Assembly (NCBI GenBank): GCA_963922205.1
Contig: CAWUHX010000345.1
Coordinates: forward strand, 1 to 64,000
DNA: 64,000 nt
Origin: Romanomermis culicivorax
Taxonomy: Eukaryota; Nematoda; Enoplea; Mermithida; Mermithidae
Direction: 5' to 3'
Part shown: piece by piece, positions 27,705-39,560 of the stretch
How positions within the stretch are numbered: position 1 is the stretch's first letter
Layout of the letters: every line of letters begins with the position of its first letter
Notes under the pieces: generated by a model
What the model was told of the DNA's origin: nothing
The model's input: only the letters and a program-made list of their open reading frames with translations
Database searches by the model: none
Position numbers and translations under genes: made by a program

Positions 27705-28869
27705 ATGACAGTTAACAATAACAATAACAATAAAGCGGAATTTAAACGATTGAAGGAACTGGCCAAGACTGCTCCTTCAACTTCCAATGCGTGCCTTAAG
27801 TTGACAAATCATCAACGAACCGTTTCATTACCATGGGGTTTTATGCTAAATTTCCGCAAAGGCGTACGTACGATAGTCGAAAAGGGTCTAAATAAATACA
27901 ATCCTGCGTAAGCAAAGTTCGAAGTGTCAAATATGTGCTATTAATACTGTTGATTTTAATCCCTGACGTTTAAGCGACTATATCTGTCCAATATTTCAAC
28001 CTGATTTATTGCTAGAATAACTTCTGAGGTTTTTCAATTCAGGAACTTCTACCGAAACTTAATGTAAAGGTTTCTCGATTTCTTAGACAAAAAATGTTTA
28101 AATCTCATGCTTCCACGTAATAATAAATTTCGGGACTAAAAATATTGAAGCTTTTTCAGACATGAAAAATAATGTTTTTCTGTTTTTCAATTTAGCATGA
28201 AAGCCGTACCGTTAGGATTCGGTAAAATAAAAGCCATCAAACGACTCGTTCGAATAATAGAAGACCATCCGTGCTTACATCTGGATATAGATGTCGAATA
28301 CGTTGTCTTTAAACCGACTATCGGGGAGATAATTCAGTGTACATACAAATTCTTCATCATTCTCAACATTCCCGAACAACTTATTCCGAAAATTTTGTTA
28401 CCTATCAACTAAATGCAATTGCTAAAGTTTTCGATTTTATTTTTCTATACTTTCTGTAAATTTTTTGTCGCCTGCGCTCATCAGCCACGAAATTATGTTT
28501 CAAAATCGTGATTGACAACAATGAGCTTTTCTTGTTGGATTCCCTGTTTTTAAAAATCTCCAATCCATGAAAACCTTTTCGGGGAAGCGTGAAGCCTGCA
28601 TGTTTTTTTACTGCAGGGCCTTCCAGAAACTCAAATGAGTGCGCAAAAATTAAATTCATAAACGTTTTCTGTCCACAGGCGTCGTAACAAGGGTAGACGA
28701 AGGTCAAGTCGTTTGTTGCGCTCATAACGTCATTTCGGCGAACATGTGGCTCAATGAAGGTATCAAAGTGAAAAGCTTCCCGCAATTGGGCGATCAGGTG
28801 AACTTCAAAATCAAAGCTATCCACGCCCATAACGGCCTGGTTCAGTTGACTGGAAAAATTGTTCATTGA
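27705..28869 (+). CDS. Polr1f: RNA polymerase I subunit RPA43 (Polr1f/TWISTNB family), three exons
   Basis: Exons are 27705-27907, 28196-28338 and 28679-28869, joined at GT/AG junctions (donors GTAAGC and GTACAT; acceptors TTTAG and CACAG) and encoding about 178 residues with phases that fit. The N-terminal part has an RPA43-like opening ('LPWGFML...GVRTIVEKGLNKYNPAMKAVPLGF'), followed by 'HLDIDVEYVVFKPTIGEII' (the RPB7-type stalk N-domain) and an S1/OB-like C-terminal part with 'GDQVNFKIKAI' and 'GLVQLTGKI'. RPA43 forms the stalk of Pol I with a partner subunit and helps recruit the initiation factor Rrn3/TIF-IA in the nucleolus. Vertebrate homologues have long charged tails that are absent here, so the protein is compact. 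A TTCTTTTCAG at 27675-27684 could be the acceptor of an upstream non-coding exon. The alternative, the Pol III stalk subunit RPC8, fits the motifs less well. Confidence 0.72.
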
Positions 28870-28890
28870 GTTTTCTGTTTTTTCTTGCTA

Positions 28891-28896
28891 AATAAA
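28891..28896 (+). terminator. Polyadenylation signal AATAAA of Polr1f
   Basis: A canonical AATAAA lies 22 bases after the TGA stop at 28867-28869. T-rich sequence surrounds it and a GT-rich stretch follows at about 28905-28925. This supports 28869 as the true end of the gene. Confidence 0.6.
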
Positions 28897-29160
28897 ATAT
28901 CCGTTTGCGTCGGTGAGATTGTGCGTGATGAATCGCTTTCTTTTGCGCGCTAAGATTACGGAAAAGGGACGTCTTACCCAGCAGATTTCGAAATGGGCCC
29001 CCTATGAAAAGCAGGACAATTTTAGGCGACGGGACATTACTGACATCGTATTAATCTGATTTCGAGATGAAAAAGTTGAACTCTCGTTATGGCAACAGTA
29101 AATCAACGATCCATTTTCTGTTGTGGCATGTACTGGCATTACCTACGGTTTCACCCCTAC
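28897..29160. other. Intergenic sequence after Polr1f
   Basis: No gene, RNA or transposon end is recognisable. Base composition is more even than in the flanking AT-rich arrays. Confidence 0.4.
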
Positions 29161-29164
29161 TCAG

Positions 29165-29290
29165 CAAAACACGCAGCAGCGATATCTCAAAACAACGAGA
29201 CTCAATACAGCGATTCTCGAAACAGCGATATCTCAATACAGCAATTCTCAAAACAGCGAAGTATCAGAACAGATTCTCAGAATAAAGAAT
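29165..29290. repeat. Degenerate short tandem repeat (AATACAGCGATTCTC type)
   Basis: About eight degenerate units of roughly 15-16 bp alternate between 'AATACAGCGATTCTC' and 'AAAACAGCGATATCTC' forms. The same repeat appears in inverse orientation at 55575-55685. Open frames running through it (62-75 codons) are simple-repeat artefacts. Confidence 0.6.
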
Positions 29291-30462
29291 TTTCAAAACA
29301 ATTATTTTTAGAATGAAAAAAATTGAGATTGAGTGGGGGAGACGTTTTGGCACGTGGCCCATTTGATCCCCCTTTTCGATCTGGTGGATGCCGATTGTCA
29401 CAGATGTGTTTTCATGACATTACAGTTTTTATTCTGGTTTGTTCATTCATATCAACATGCATGTTTCTTTTTTCTTTTATCGATTTATTTCTTTGAATAT
29501 ATTCTTATTTTGTGCTACTTTTTGTATATTTTTTCAGGTTGTGTACTGTCACATTACCTGAATTGGGAGCCATATGTAACGACCAGATTTGTGAAGCACT
29601 TTACTTTATCCAATTACGGACGTTACAGCGGACAAAACGGGGCGCGGGCCGGGTAGCTACGATAATACACGGATGGTCGACGAACGCTTGAATGTCAACT
29701 ACACAAAATTGAACGGCGCGTTCGCTTGCAAATAAAAATACGACTCCGTTTGACTGCTTTCGAAAACGGCTGCTTGCAAATATAAACGAAACGAGCGCGG
29801 AAACCAAAAACTGGAAACTACGAATAATAATAATGATCAAAATCATGCTTTGCTTCTCTTTAAATACGACGTTTTTGGCCACTCCCTGGGCGTCGCGGGA
29901 GGTCGTGCTTCTGTCCATCTTCTTCCGCCAATCATTGCTTCCTGCTTTACTATTCATGCTTATTTAGTCACGCCCTTCAATGCTTTTCTAGTATGGCATG
30001 CGTTTCATGTCTTGCTTGCTTCCTACGGTGGGCTTAGCCACACCTCTGTGCTTCTGTGCATGCTTCCTGTATCTGTTTCTCTGAATACACATGTTTTGTG
30101 GGGCCGTCGCTACCGTTGCACTTGAGACTACTGTCTGGCGGGGCTTTTACTTATTTTACTGTGTGCAGGTGTTGTTTACGATTTTTACGGGGGATTACGG
30201 TAGCCGTGGAATGTGTAGTTTTGTGTAGGTTCTAGGGGACCAGCTGCCATTTGTGCAAATTAATTGGGGCATCTTAATTGGGCTACCGGGGTGTGAACGG
30301 ATCAAAATAAAGTACTTCACGTAATTTTAGAGGAATGTTTGGGTGTGAATCCCAGACACCCTTGAGACGATAAAGTATGAAAATGAAATAATATTTAATA
30401 AATGTCTATCACATACAGTATGCTATATATTTACAGTACTGCGTTAGCAGGTATGTTACATG
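29291..30462. other. Unassigned sequence between Polr1f and the inverted LTR
   Basis: About 1.2 kb of mixed composition, more GC-rich from 29630 onward. Frames of 91-118 codons cross it but show no family motif, signal peptide or splice-consistent extension. I see nothing assignable. Confidence 0.4.
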
Positions 30463-31738
30463 TGTCACATTAAGTAGATTGGTGATCAGTCACATTGATG
30501 GGAAAACCCATACCATATCCCATAGGAAATACGGCCATGACACTGCAAGTGACATGCTGTGACCCTGTTGGGTGGCTCTGTTAATGTATTCAGTTCAGGA
30601 ACCTAACCCAGCTGGTACTACCACAGGAAAACCTATGGTGTACCTTGGCCTTGTCCTAGGGTTCAGCTCTAGAATAATGGACAACGTGGCCGGGTCAGGG
30701 GTGGCAATCCCTAGTCCTCATTCACTGAGAATGAGGGATGGTGCCATTCGGGGAATGGCATACTGTAGGGGACCCGATTGTCAACCTAAATCCCCTAATT
30801 GCCCTGACCTTAAGGGTCTGAGGGCTTTCTCAACTGAAGGTACTCTCAAGGGATTTTTGCACAAATATACCCTCAACAACAATAACCCCTGAGAAGACTC
30901 ACTAAATCCTCTTCTCGGAGTACTTGGCGCTGGGTGATGGGTTCAAGGGTCAAAGCATGGGTCCTGCGGACGGCGGAGAAGCGGGTTTGATAATTCAAAA
31001 GTGATTCCCCGTGGAGGGCAAGCAAATGAGAGTCGGCGGGCGATGATCTCCAAACGTTCGTACGAAAGGCGATGGGGGTTCTCAATCAACAGGCGACGGG
31101 GTAAACTCCTAAAGTTGGGTTACGGTAACTGGCAACGCAAGTGAGACCAAAAGTGAATATGTAAATTTATTAATGAAGGGCGGCGGACGCAGGTAAAATA
31201 TGCAAATTTATAATAAATGATGTTGACCAATGTGGAGTTGTAAGCTAAAAATGCAGAAGACTGTTTAGGCCCAAAAGTGAGTGCAAAATGAACAAAACAA
31301 GCCCTTTTAAAGGGCCCCGTAATCTACAGTATGCCTTGGGTGGAACTAAGACACACCCAAGCTAACTTCTGCAGCAGTAATCACTGCAGAAGATGCATAT
31401 GGTCACAAAGACATTTTCCAGTTCACTACCTTAAACACTGGGGCGAGTTTTCACTCTCCATGCTTAACATAGGAATGTCATCTAGTGAGGATTTCTAACT
31501 AGGCATTTCATGTTGCGAAACGTCCCTAGTTTTTACTGATAAGAGGTGCATGTTGTGCTCCAATTACAGCTATGAGCTCAGAGAGCTTATCTTTAATGGA
31601 AATTCTGACTAGCAGGTTACATACTGCAGTCTACGTGCGTAATGGAAAAATAACAAAACGTAACTGAAATAAATGTGGGAAAGTAAAACAGAAACGAAAC
31701 ATAAAAAGTACACACAGAAAATGCATGTAAAAATTATA
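30463..31738 (-). mobile_element. Gypsy LTR in reverse orientation, 5'-truncated
   Basis: This stretch is the reverse complement of the LTR at 35839-37266, with roughly 85% identity by eye. It starts with TGTCACATTAAG, the inverse of the LTR 3' end (...TTAATGTGACA). Shared landmarks include the 'CTTCTGCAG...AAGTTAGCTTGGG' region, the 'GCATACTGTAGATTACGGGG' region and the AATAAATTT stretch. The first about 120 bp of the LTR (U3 start) are missing where it abuts pol sequence near 31738. An open frame at 30572-30892 is an LTR shadow: it matches a minus-strand frame at 36894-37130 of the other LTR. Confidence 0.85.
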
Positions 31739-34700
31739 CAGGGGCAGTTTTCTCCCTCCTGGATCACAAGTTGGCAGTCCAGTTGCCCGACTTGGTACTC
31801 ACAGAGACTAGGGATCGCCCCATAGCAGCCAATGGGTCTCCAATTCTACTGCTAGGCGCTGCCTATGTGAGGGTGACAGTGGCTGATGTCTCTGAACGGA
31901 TTCAGGTCAAAATTCAAGAGAACTGTTTGGCTGAACTAGTCTTGGGGACAAACTTCCTCGGACGATTCAATTGTGTCAGCTTGAACTGGGAGAAATCCTT
32001 TCTTCAGTTCAAGGAGAGTCAAGTTCCGTGTGAGGGCCTCATTCACAATCCTCCCTCCACTTGAGGTGCACTGCCCCTGCAGGAGTTGATTGTCCTTGAA
32101 CCTCGCTTGCTGATGCAATTTACTGCACCTTTACCTCCACTATATGTGAATGTGCCCAAGGTAGCTTTCTTCCCTAAGCTCCTCTTGGGACAACAATGCA
32201 GCATATATTTTGCTGGTACTGTGAGCACAGTAACTAATGGTCGCATAGCCCCTCAAGTAGTTAACCCGAGTACACGCTCAGTGGTTCTCTGCCAGCACAC
32301 CACCATCCCTCATGTGCAGATGCACACTGATTCCTCACGGGGATCCGCAATCAAGTCCGATACCATTCTTGACTGGAAGTGGGTCCAAGCTAATGCTGTG
32401 ATATCTCCCAATATTTCCTCACAAGACAAGACAGCGTTACTCGACCTACTCATCGCATTCACTGACCTCTATGCTATTGATGAGAAGGACACACGTTCCA
32501 CTGATGCCGTGCACCACAAGATCAGCACCGGTGACGCTCACCCAGTCCACCCATTGCCTTACTGGACCACGCCCAAGGAAAAGGACCTGATCATAGAAGA
32601 AGTCAGAGCGCTCCAGGAGAAAGGTGTTATCCAGCCTAGTACTTCCCCCTGGGCTACAAATACTGTCCTAGTGCGCAAGAAAAATGGGTCACACTGGATG
32701 TCTGTTGATTTTTGTGGTCTTAACAAGGTCACAAAAAAGGATGTCTATCCTCTCCCACTGATTGATGACATCCTCGACACACTCAAGGATATGAAATACT
32801 TCACTACCCTTGATCAGGCTAACCCCTACTGGTCTATACCTATTGCCGAGGCAGACAAGGAGAAAACGGCGTTTAACACGCCTATTGGACTCTACGAGTT
32901 CAACTATCTGCCTTTTGGTCTCTGCAACGCCCCTGGGACGTTTCAATGTCTCATGGACCTGCTTCTCACGGGATTGCAGTGGTGTACAGCATTGACCTAT
33001 CTCCATGACATCTTGGTGTTCAGGAACTCTCACACTTAGATGCTTGAGCGGCTGACGGATGTGTTTACGTGTCTCCGTCAGGGTGGAATGAAGCTCAGAC
33101 TGAGTAAGTGCAAGGGTTCGCACTCTGAGGTGGAATATCTAGGCTACTGTATCTCACAGAATGACCTAGAACCAGACAAAGTCAAATTGGTTGCCATCTA
33201 GGATCTACCCATTCCACAAAAGGCATAAAACATCAAGTCTTTTCTTGGCCTTGTGTCTTATTATAGGCGTTTCATCCCTGGTTGAGCCCGGCTCAGCGAG
33301 CCACTGACCAAGCTCCTACGGAACGAAGTTACCTTCCTGTGGTCGAAACCTCAGCAAGCGGCATTCGACGAACTCCGAAGGCTGTTGACGAACCCCCCTA
33401 TTCTGCGCCATCCCGACTTTATGAAATCCTTCATCCTTCAAACCAATGCTGGTATTTCAGGGATAGGAGCAGTTCTGAGCCAGTTGGATGATGATGGATA
33501 CGACCATCCTATCGTTGACGCCAGTAGAGGGTTAATGGCAGCCGAGAAGAACTACACTATTACAGAGTTAGAGACTCTCGCTGTTGTCCATTTCGTCAAG
33601 CACTTTCGGCCTGACCTCTTTCAACATGAGGTGGTCGTTCAGACCCATCATACTGCTGTTAAGGCTGTGTTGGAGAAACCTAACCCTTCAGCCCGGATAG
33701 CTCAGTGGGGCCTCGCGCTCGCTGAATTCAAACTGACAATTCGGCCACAAGAAGGTCCGTCTAATGGTAATGCTGACGCATTATCACGCCTGCTTGATCC
33801 TAATTCCCCAGCTGGGGAGAGTATCGAGGATACTCCCCTATACAGACCCGAGGGAGAAATTATGATGATCTCTGATGGTGCGCAGCGCCTGGCGAGATCA
33901 TCTCAAATGACCACCGATGGTGCACAGTGCCTGGCAACGTCAGAGTCTTATGCTGGGATATCACAGGATGGGCAGCACCATGACCTTCTCGCAGCTCAAT
34001 TTGAGGATCTGGAACTAGCCTCCATTCTTAGGTCGCTAAAACCCTACAGTGATCAGAATGATGTTAATGGCTACCACCTGTTGGATAACATCCTTCAGAA
34101 TTGGACAGGCGAGTCCAACAAGATTGTCATTCCCTGATCAATGGTTACTACCATTATCGAGGCTCATCATAATGACATTCTCGCTGGACATTTTGGTGCT
34201 AAATGTACCACAAGGCTTATAGCCCCTAGGTACCACTGGCCTTCCTCAGTGCCGACATAAAATCCTTTTGTCAGTGGTGTGACCTTTGCCAATGGAATAA
34301 ACCCGCGATACAAAAGACCTGAGCAGCTCTGAAATGGATCACCATTATGGGGCCGTTTCATCGAGTAAGTGTCGACTGTATGGGACCAATGACCACTAGT
34401 GAAAGTGGCAAGCGTTTCATTGTAGTCTTTATCGATTACTTTACCAAATGGGTTGAAGCTTTCGCTACTCCGGACATTACTGCGCAAACCATAGCATGCC
34501 TTTTTGTTACACAAATTGTCTGCAGACATGGGGCACGGCAGATTCTTCAGTCTGATCCTGGCAGTGATTTCACGTCCAAACTGATGACTGAGATCACTGC
34601 CATTTGTTCAACTAAGAAAATCCACTCCACCGCTTATCACCCGATGACAAACGGAGAAGTGGAAAGAGCTAATCAAACGCTAGCTACACGGCTACGTATG

Positions 34701-35260
34701 TACGTCCACCAAGGTCATACTGATTGGGATGAACACCTGCTGACTCTGTGTTCGCCATCAACATTAGCATGAATGAATCCACAGGATATTCCCCCTTTGA
34801 GCCCATGCTACCTGTTGATGTGGCGCTCTCATTCAACCCGCCAGCCCATATCATTGATATTTCCACATATGATATGGAGGTCAAATGGCATTTTACAAAT
34901 GCCTTGACCTTGATCCAGAGCTGAATTGAGAGATCACAGGCAGCTTATGCTCGGTTTTACGATGGCATGGCACGAGATGTCTCATACAGAGTTGGCAATC
35001 TGGTGCTCAAACTGCGCACCACTGGCAAACGTGGCCTTATGCCTAAATTGCTGCCCATTTACAATGGGCCCTACTTTGTAATGAATGTGGCATATCCCAA
35101 TGTCACCATTCAGCTTGAGGCAGATCAAGAGGATACTGTGCATGTCAATCAGCTTAGACGCTACGTGTCACCTGATCAGCCTACTAGAGCAGAGAAGATA
35201 CCTTCCACTTCACAGGTAGTCGAGACAGCACCCTTGTTGATTCCATCAACAAGCTGAGAT
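31739..35260 (+). pseudogene. Gypsy pol pseudogene (PR fragment, RT, RNase H, IN)
   Basis: This copy aligns with 48345-51892 of the downstream Gypsy element. The order is a retropepsin fragment from just after the catalytic DTG (to 32064), RT (32086-33039 and onward), RNase H (33385-33830), and an HHCC-type plus DDE integrase (34140-35257). It is broken by many stop codons (for example TGA at 32062, TAG at 33037, TGA at 34136) and by frameshifts. The RT active-site YLDD has become YLHD near 33001, losing a catalytic aspartate. In the integrase core 'SVDCMGPM' is kept, while the second Asp motif reads 'SDPGSD' where the downstream copy has 'SDRGTD'. The 5' portion (leader, gag, envelope-like region, first protease) is absent. 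Confidence 0.92.
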
Positions 35261-35838
35261 TTTACACAAGATCTCCTTGACCCACATCTTGATGCAGAGG
35301 CCTCGGACCCGTAATCAAGTAGCTCTTCTCTTCTTTAGTCGACTTACAGACTAGGTTGCCCTTTTTCGAAGGACCACCGTGCCCCTCATGGAACACCCAC
35401 TCCTGCTCCATGCTGGAACAGGAGTGTAAAGAAGAGAATGAGCAGCAATCAATGCATCTAAACTAGGGTATCGCTTCATATTACAGGCCCATCCGTGCAA
35501 TAGCCTACATCTCACCCCTAAAATTTTTCTTTTAGTCTCATTACAGATCTCACAAATCAGTCGACAAATGGCAACTCCACGCACTACCAAACTGATCAAT
35601 TGGTGTCAGCAACTCAACGCATTCCCAATTGGCGTCAGCAACTCCACGCATTCCCAATTGACATCAGCAACTCCACGCACCATTGACATAACTCCACGAG
35701 CCAAAACATGCCGAAAAACCACTGGAACATTGACCGCCCGCCGTCACCTCTACCTGGACGATTGACGTCCACAGACATGCCACATAAAACCTCAACAACA
35801 CAAGGATGAGGACGCCCCCGTTTCTCAAAGGACCGCTG
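35260..35838 (+). other. 3' untranslated region of Gypsy copy 1
   Basis: Between pol and the LTR lies a TTTTTCGAAGGAC motif (35362-35374), repeated in altered form just before the LTR (TTTCTCAAAGGAC, 35821-35833). A stem-loop at 35398-35426 and three copies of a 'CAACTCCACGCA' phrase (35570-35680) are also present. No separate gene is visible. The region matches 51893-52504 of the downstream element in plan. Confidence 0.6.
35398..35426 (+). other. Conserved 3' stem-loop, Gypsy copy 1
   Basis: An 8-bp stem CACTCCTG/CAGGAGTG, a C-A mismatch, then TCC/GGA closing an ATGCT loop. The equivalent hairpin at 52073-52105 has the same TCC-ATGCT-GGA tip but a different, still paired, lower stem. It lies about 410 bp before the LTR. 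Confidence 0.65.
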
Positions 35839-37266
35839 TGTCACGTGCTGACGAATTTCGCCCAACGTCACGTGATTCACATCATGCATTTTCGTTATGT
35901 TTTTTGTAACTTTTTGCTTTACATTAACTTACGTTAATTTTGCGTTTCGTTTTTATATTTTACATGCAATTTCTGTGTGTACTTTTTGCATTTCGTTTCT
36001 GTTTCATTTTCACACTTTTATTTCCGTTTCAATTTATTATTTTTCCGTTGCGTACGTAGACTACGATATGTAACCTGCTAGTCAGAATTTGCGTTAAAGA
36101 TAAGCTCTCCGAGTTCATCGCTATAATTGGAGCACAACATGCACTTCTTATCAGCAAAAACTAGTGACATTTCGCAACGTGAAACGCCTAGTTGGAAATT
36201 CTCTCTAGATGACATTCATATGTTTAGCATGAAGAGTGAAACTCGCCCCAATGCTTAACGTAGTGAACTGGAAAATGTCTATGTGACCATAGGCATCTTC
36301 TGCAGCAATTTCCACTGCAGAAGTTAGCTTGGGTGTGTCTTAGCTCCGCCCAAGGCATACTGTAGATTACGGGGCCCTTTAGAAGGGCTTCTTTCGTTAA
36401 TTTTGCAGTCAGTTTTGGGACTTAACCGTCTTCTGTGTTTTTAGCTTACAACTCCCAGTTCGTCAGCATCGTTTATTATAAATTTGCATATTTTGCTTGC
36501 CTCCACTGCCCTTTATTAATAAATTTACATATTCGCCTTCAGTCTCCCTTGCCTTGCGAGTTACCATAAGCCAACCTTAGGAGTTTATCCCGTCGTCCGA
36601 TGATCGGGAACCCCTGTCGCCTCCCTGAGGAATGTTTTGATACCCTCACCCGCCCACTCGCATTTGCCAACCTTCCATGCCAAATCATTTTCTGATTGTC
36701 GAACCTGCTTCTCCCATCCACAGGACCCACGTTTGACCCTTGAACCCATCGCCCAGCGCGAGTACTTTGAGAAGAGGATTTAGTGAGTCTTCTCAGGGGT
36801 TGTTATCCTTGAGGGTATACTTACCTGAATTCTCCTTAAGCTAGTTTCCCCTTGAGAGTACCCTCAGTTGAGAAAGCCCTCGGACCCTTAAGGTCAGGGC
36901 CAATTAGGGGATTTAGGTTGACAATTGGGTCCCCTACAGTATGTCATTCCACGAATGGCACAGTCCCTCATTCCCAGTGAACGAGGACTAGGGATTGCTA
37001 CCCCTGACTCGGCCGAATTGTCCATTATTCTACAGCTGAACCCTAGGACAAGGCCAAGGTACACCATAGGTTTTTCCTGTGGTATTACCAGCTGGGTTAG
37101 TTTCCCGAAGTAGATACATAAGCGAGCCACCCAAGAGGGTCACAGCATGTCACTTGCAGTGTCATGGCCCTATTTCCTATGGGATATGGTATGGGTTTTC
37201 CCATCGATGTGACTGATCACCAATTCAGTTAATGTGACATGGCTCCAAATTCTACTTAATGTGACA
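35839..37266 (+). mobile_element. Gypsy LTR (copy 1, 3' side, forward)
   Basis: It begins TGTCACGTGC and ends ...TTAATGTGACA, giving TG...CA ends with an inverted TGTCAC/GTGACA. It is related to the LTRs at 37761 and 52505: they share the U3 start 'CAACGTCACGTGATTC', the 'CATAGGCATCTTCTGCA' stretch and the region around AATAAATTT near 36520. A 26-bp insertion at about 37228-37253 duplicates the terminal TTAATGTGACA block relative to the inverted copy at 30463. The downstream base context (CTGT) does not repeat upstream of either LTR. Confidence 0.88.
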
Positions 37267-37357
37267 CTGTTATGATTCTTCGACTGTTTCGTTTCTTCAA
37301 CTATGGATCGATTTTTTCGGTTTTCGATTGTTCGACTTCTTCGAATGTCCAACCACA
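37267..37357. repeat. Degenerate TTCGAC/GTCGAA repeat
   Basis: A short series of 'TTCTTCGACT' and 'ATCGATT' phrases, about 10-13 bp apart. The same repeat, inverted, occurs at about 54915-55110 on the far side of the large Gypsy element. Confidence 0.45.
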
Positions 37358-37380
37358 CTATACACTTAAGGCCCATAATA

Positions 37381-37760
37381 CACTACCAGGCGAAACTAAC
37401 CGTCTACGCCAGACGCGTCCGGACGTGTCGCGGACGCGTCTTTGAACTGAAAATGAACTATGCTCGAAAAAATGATTAATGACACAGGCGCGAGTAGAAG
37501 TGCTCCTGGAAGATGGCCGCCATTGTGTGTGAGAAGTGTACAGTATGCTTAGCCGAATGTTTGGAATAATAGACTTTCCATCCTGTGACTGAAAGAACAG
37601 GCGCAAATATCTTTGCCGCACATACTAGAAAGAAAAAAAGTACATATCCAGTATCTTTGTGCATTTGCCAAAAAAATTCTGGACGTGTCCTGGGCGCATC
37701 TAGGACGCGTCCAAGAACGCGTCCAGGACGCTTTTCTCGAAAATCTGTCGCAAGTGATTG
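37381..37760. mobile_element. Partial MITE, CACTACCAGGCGAAACTAAC end, interrupted by the LTR element
   Basis: The left end after TA (37379-37380) matches both ends of the complete MITE at 54265-54660. GACGCGTCC-rich blocks follow inside the left end (37405-37440) and recur at 37680-37735. The matching right terminus is missing: after the second GACGCGTCC block the sequence departs about 25 bp before the LTR. Confidence 0.7.
37757..37760. other. Target-site duplication ATTG (left)
   Basis: ATTG directly precedes the 5' LTR and is repeated at 53929-53932 directly after the 3' LTR. A 4-bp duplication is usual for Gypsy integrases. It shows that 37761-53928 is one intact insertion. Confidence 0.8.
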
Positions 37761-39183
37761 TGTCACGTGCCGCTCAATTCCCCAACGTCACATGATTCCA
37801 ATCATGCCAATATTTTGTTTTTCTTCATAATTCGTTTATTACTCATTCATGTTTTTGTTTATTTCATTGTTGCACATGCATTTTATGTTCGTTTTTATAT
37901 CTTTCATGCATTTCTATATTTCGTTTCCTTATATTTTTATTTCTTTATGAACGCAGGCTACAGTAATCCCTTTAGCTAAAAACTTCCGCCAGTCGTGCTC
38001 CACGAGCACATGGCTATTTTTGCTGCATTCATGCACCTCTTATCATCAAAAATTAGCGTCGTTTTTGTTATGCAAAAACGACTAGCTAAGAAGTTTAGCT
38101 AAAGATGTTCATATGCTTAGCATAGGCACTGCAGTCGGCCTCAGTGCTAAACGCATGTGAACGAAAAAATGTCTATGTGCTCATAGGCATCTTCTGCATT
38201 GCGTCTAGCTGCAGAAGTTAGCTTGGACGCCGAGAAACTCGGCCCAAGCTGCAGCTGTAGCCAAACATGTCCTTAAAAGGACATGTTTCTTTAGTTTTTC
38301 GCTCATTCTCGGGTTCACCAAGCTTCCATCTGGTTGTAACTCCGCGTCCGCCGCCTTTCGTTAATTTGCATAATTTTATATACACCTGTGCATCCGCCGC
38401 CTTATTGCCAATAAATTTGCATAAATTTATATCCCTTTACTGCGTCCGCCGCTTACCCGTCTACAGTACCCCGCTGCCCATCCGTGCCAGGTGTCCGACC
38501 GCCCCCGGTTCGTGAAGAAAACGTTGGAGAATCGCCTCCCGATCGCCGCCCTTCGCCGTTAGGACTCGTGTGGATCGCATCCCCGCTCCAGTGCCAGAAG
38601 ACCAAAAGTGTCCAGGGACTTGCCGCCCGTTTCGTCGAATCGCTTGAGAAACAGGACTAGGTGAGTCTTCTCAGGGGATTATTGTTATTTGTGGGGTATT
38701 TGTTGGGGAATCCTTCCTAAGTCGGTTTCCCAAGTTTTCCACAGATAAGTAGGGCCTCCACCTCTCAGGTTCGGGCTAAAAAGGGGCTGTCTGGTTCATA
38801 ATCGGGTCCCCCAAATTAGGTCATTTTATGGGTGACCCTGTCCCCACTCTCACTGAGTAGGACTCGGGGATTGTCGCACCTAGCCTGGCAGCGTTGTCCG
38901 TTACCCTACAGCAAGACCCCAAGGACAACACCAGAGAACCAACTATAGACCTCTCTATAGCCACCATTCGCCAGGTTAGGCCCCAACGCCAACCAGGGAA
39001 GCCTGGGGAAAATGCCAGTATCCATCAGGAGTCACAGCCTATTACTCACTGTAATAGGATCAATCTGATATGGTTCACCATCAATGTGACGTCTAAAAAG
39101 GGTATTACCTGATGAGATACCCAAACCTCCCCAGCTCTCCCAAATCCACGTGTCATACACGATCCATGCGCAAAAATGTGACA
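37761..39183 (+). mobile_element. 5' LTR of the large Gypsy element
   Basis: 1423 bp, TGTCACGTGC...ATGTGACA. It matches the 3' LTR (52505-53928) with about three dozen differences by eye, roughly 97% identity, which implies a fairly recent insertion. Inside are a T-rich U3, an AATAAA at about 38409, and a 'GCGTCCGCCGCC' phrase repeated three times (38350-38455). Open frames at 38267-38515 and 38894-39112 recur in the other LTR and are not genes. Confidence 0.95.
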
Positions 39184-39195
39184 TGGCGAGGCTGG
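39184..39195 (+). promoter_or_regulatory. Candidate primer-binding site
   Basis: TGGCGAGGCTGG begins at the base after the 5' LTR. The TGG start complements a tRNA CCA end, as expected for a minus-strand primer site. The tRNA is not identified. Confidence 0.55.
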
Positions 39196-39560
39196 AAAAT
39201 CGACCTTAAGTCTGGCACTCACCCTTAAGTGCAAAAACTTCACCCTTGGGTCGGAACTACCCCCAGGTCGGGTCAATTCCCATTTTAAGTCAGACAAGCC
39301 CCCTTAAAATCGGGTACTAGCCATCCAATAAGTCGGAGACCCCCCAGATTCGGGTTTACTGCCTAATGGGTCGGGAATGTCCCTTATTTTGGATTACCGC
39401 TACTGTAGGTCGGCAACCCCCCCCCTCAAGTCGCGTTTTCTTATTGTAAGTCGGAAATCTTTTCCGTGCCACCGAGAGTTATTACTGTAGGTTGGGAATT
39501 TATCCCTTAACATCGAGTTTTAATTACTGTAAGACGGGATTTGCCCTTACAAGTGATCTA
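39196..39560 (+). repeat. Leader region with repeated GTCGG phrases
   Basis: About ten degenerate phrases of the form '(T)AAGTCGG...CCCC' or 'GGGTCGG', spaced 20-40 bp, run from 39200 to 39540. They look like a decayed short tandem array. No coding potential is seen. Confidence 0.5.

Noticed and set aside
28405-28866. 153-codon minus-strand frame opposite Polr1f exon 3
   Set aside because: It is antisense to the RPA43 coding exon and its intron, and the sense strand explains the sequence better.
29333-29656. 107-codon hydrophobic frame that might be a membrane protein
   Set aside because: The composition follows T-rich DNA, there is no family motif, and no splice sites give a sensible extension.
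30572-30892. 106-codon frame similar to a minus-strand frame at 36894-37130
   Set aside because: Both are the same strand of related LTRs in opposite orientation; no protein features.
30459-37270. Target duplication around the inverted-LTR Gypsy copy
   Set aside because: Left flank CATG and right flank CTGT differ, consistent with a rearranged and not a simple insertion.
38267-38515. 82-codon frame conserved between 38267 and 53011
   Set aside because: It lies wholly inside the two LTRs, so its conservation follows from LTR identity.
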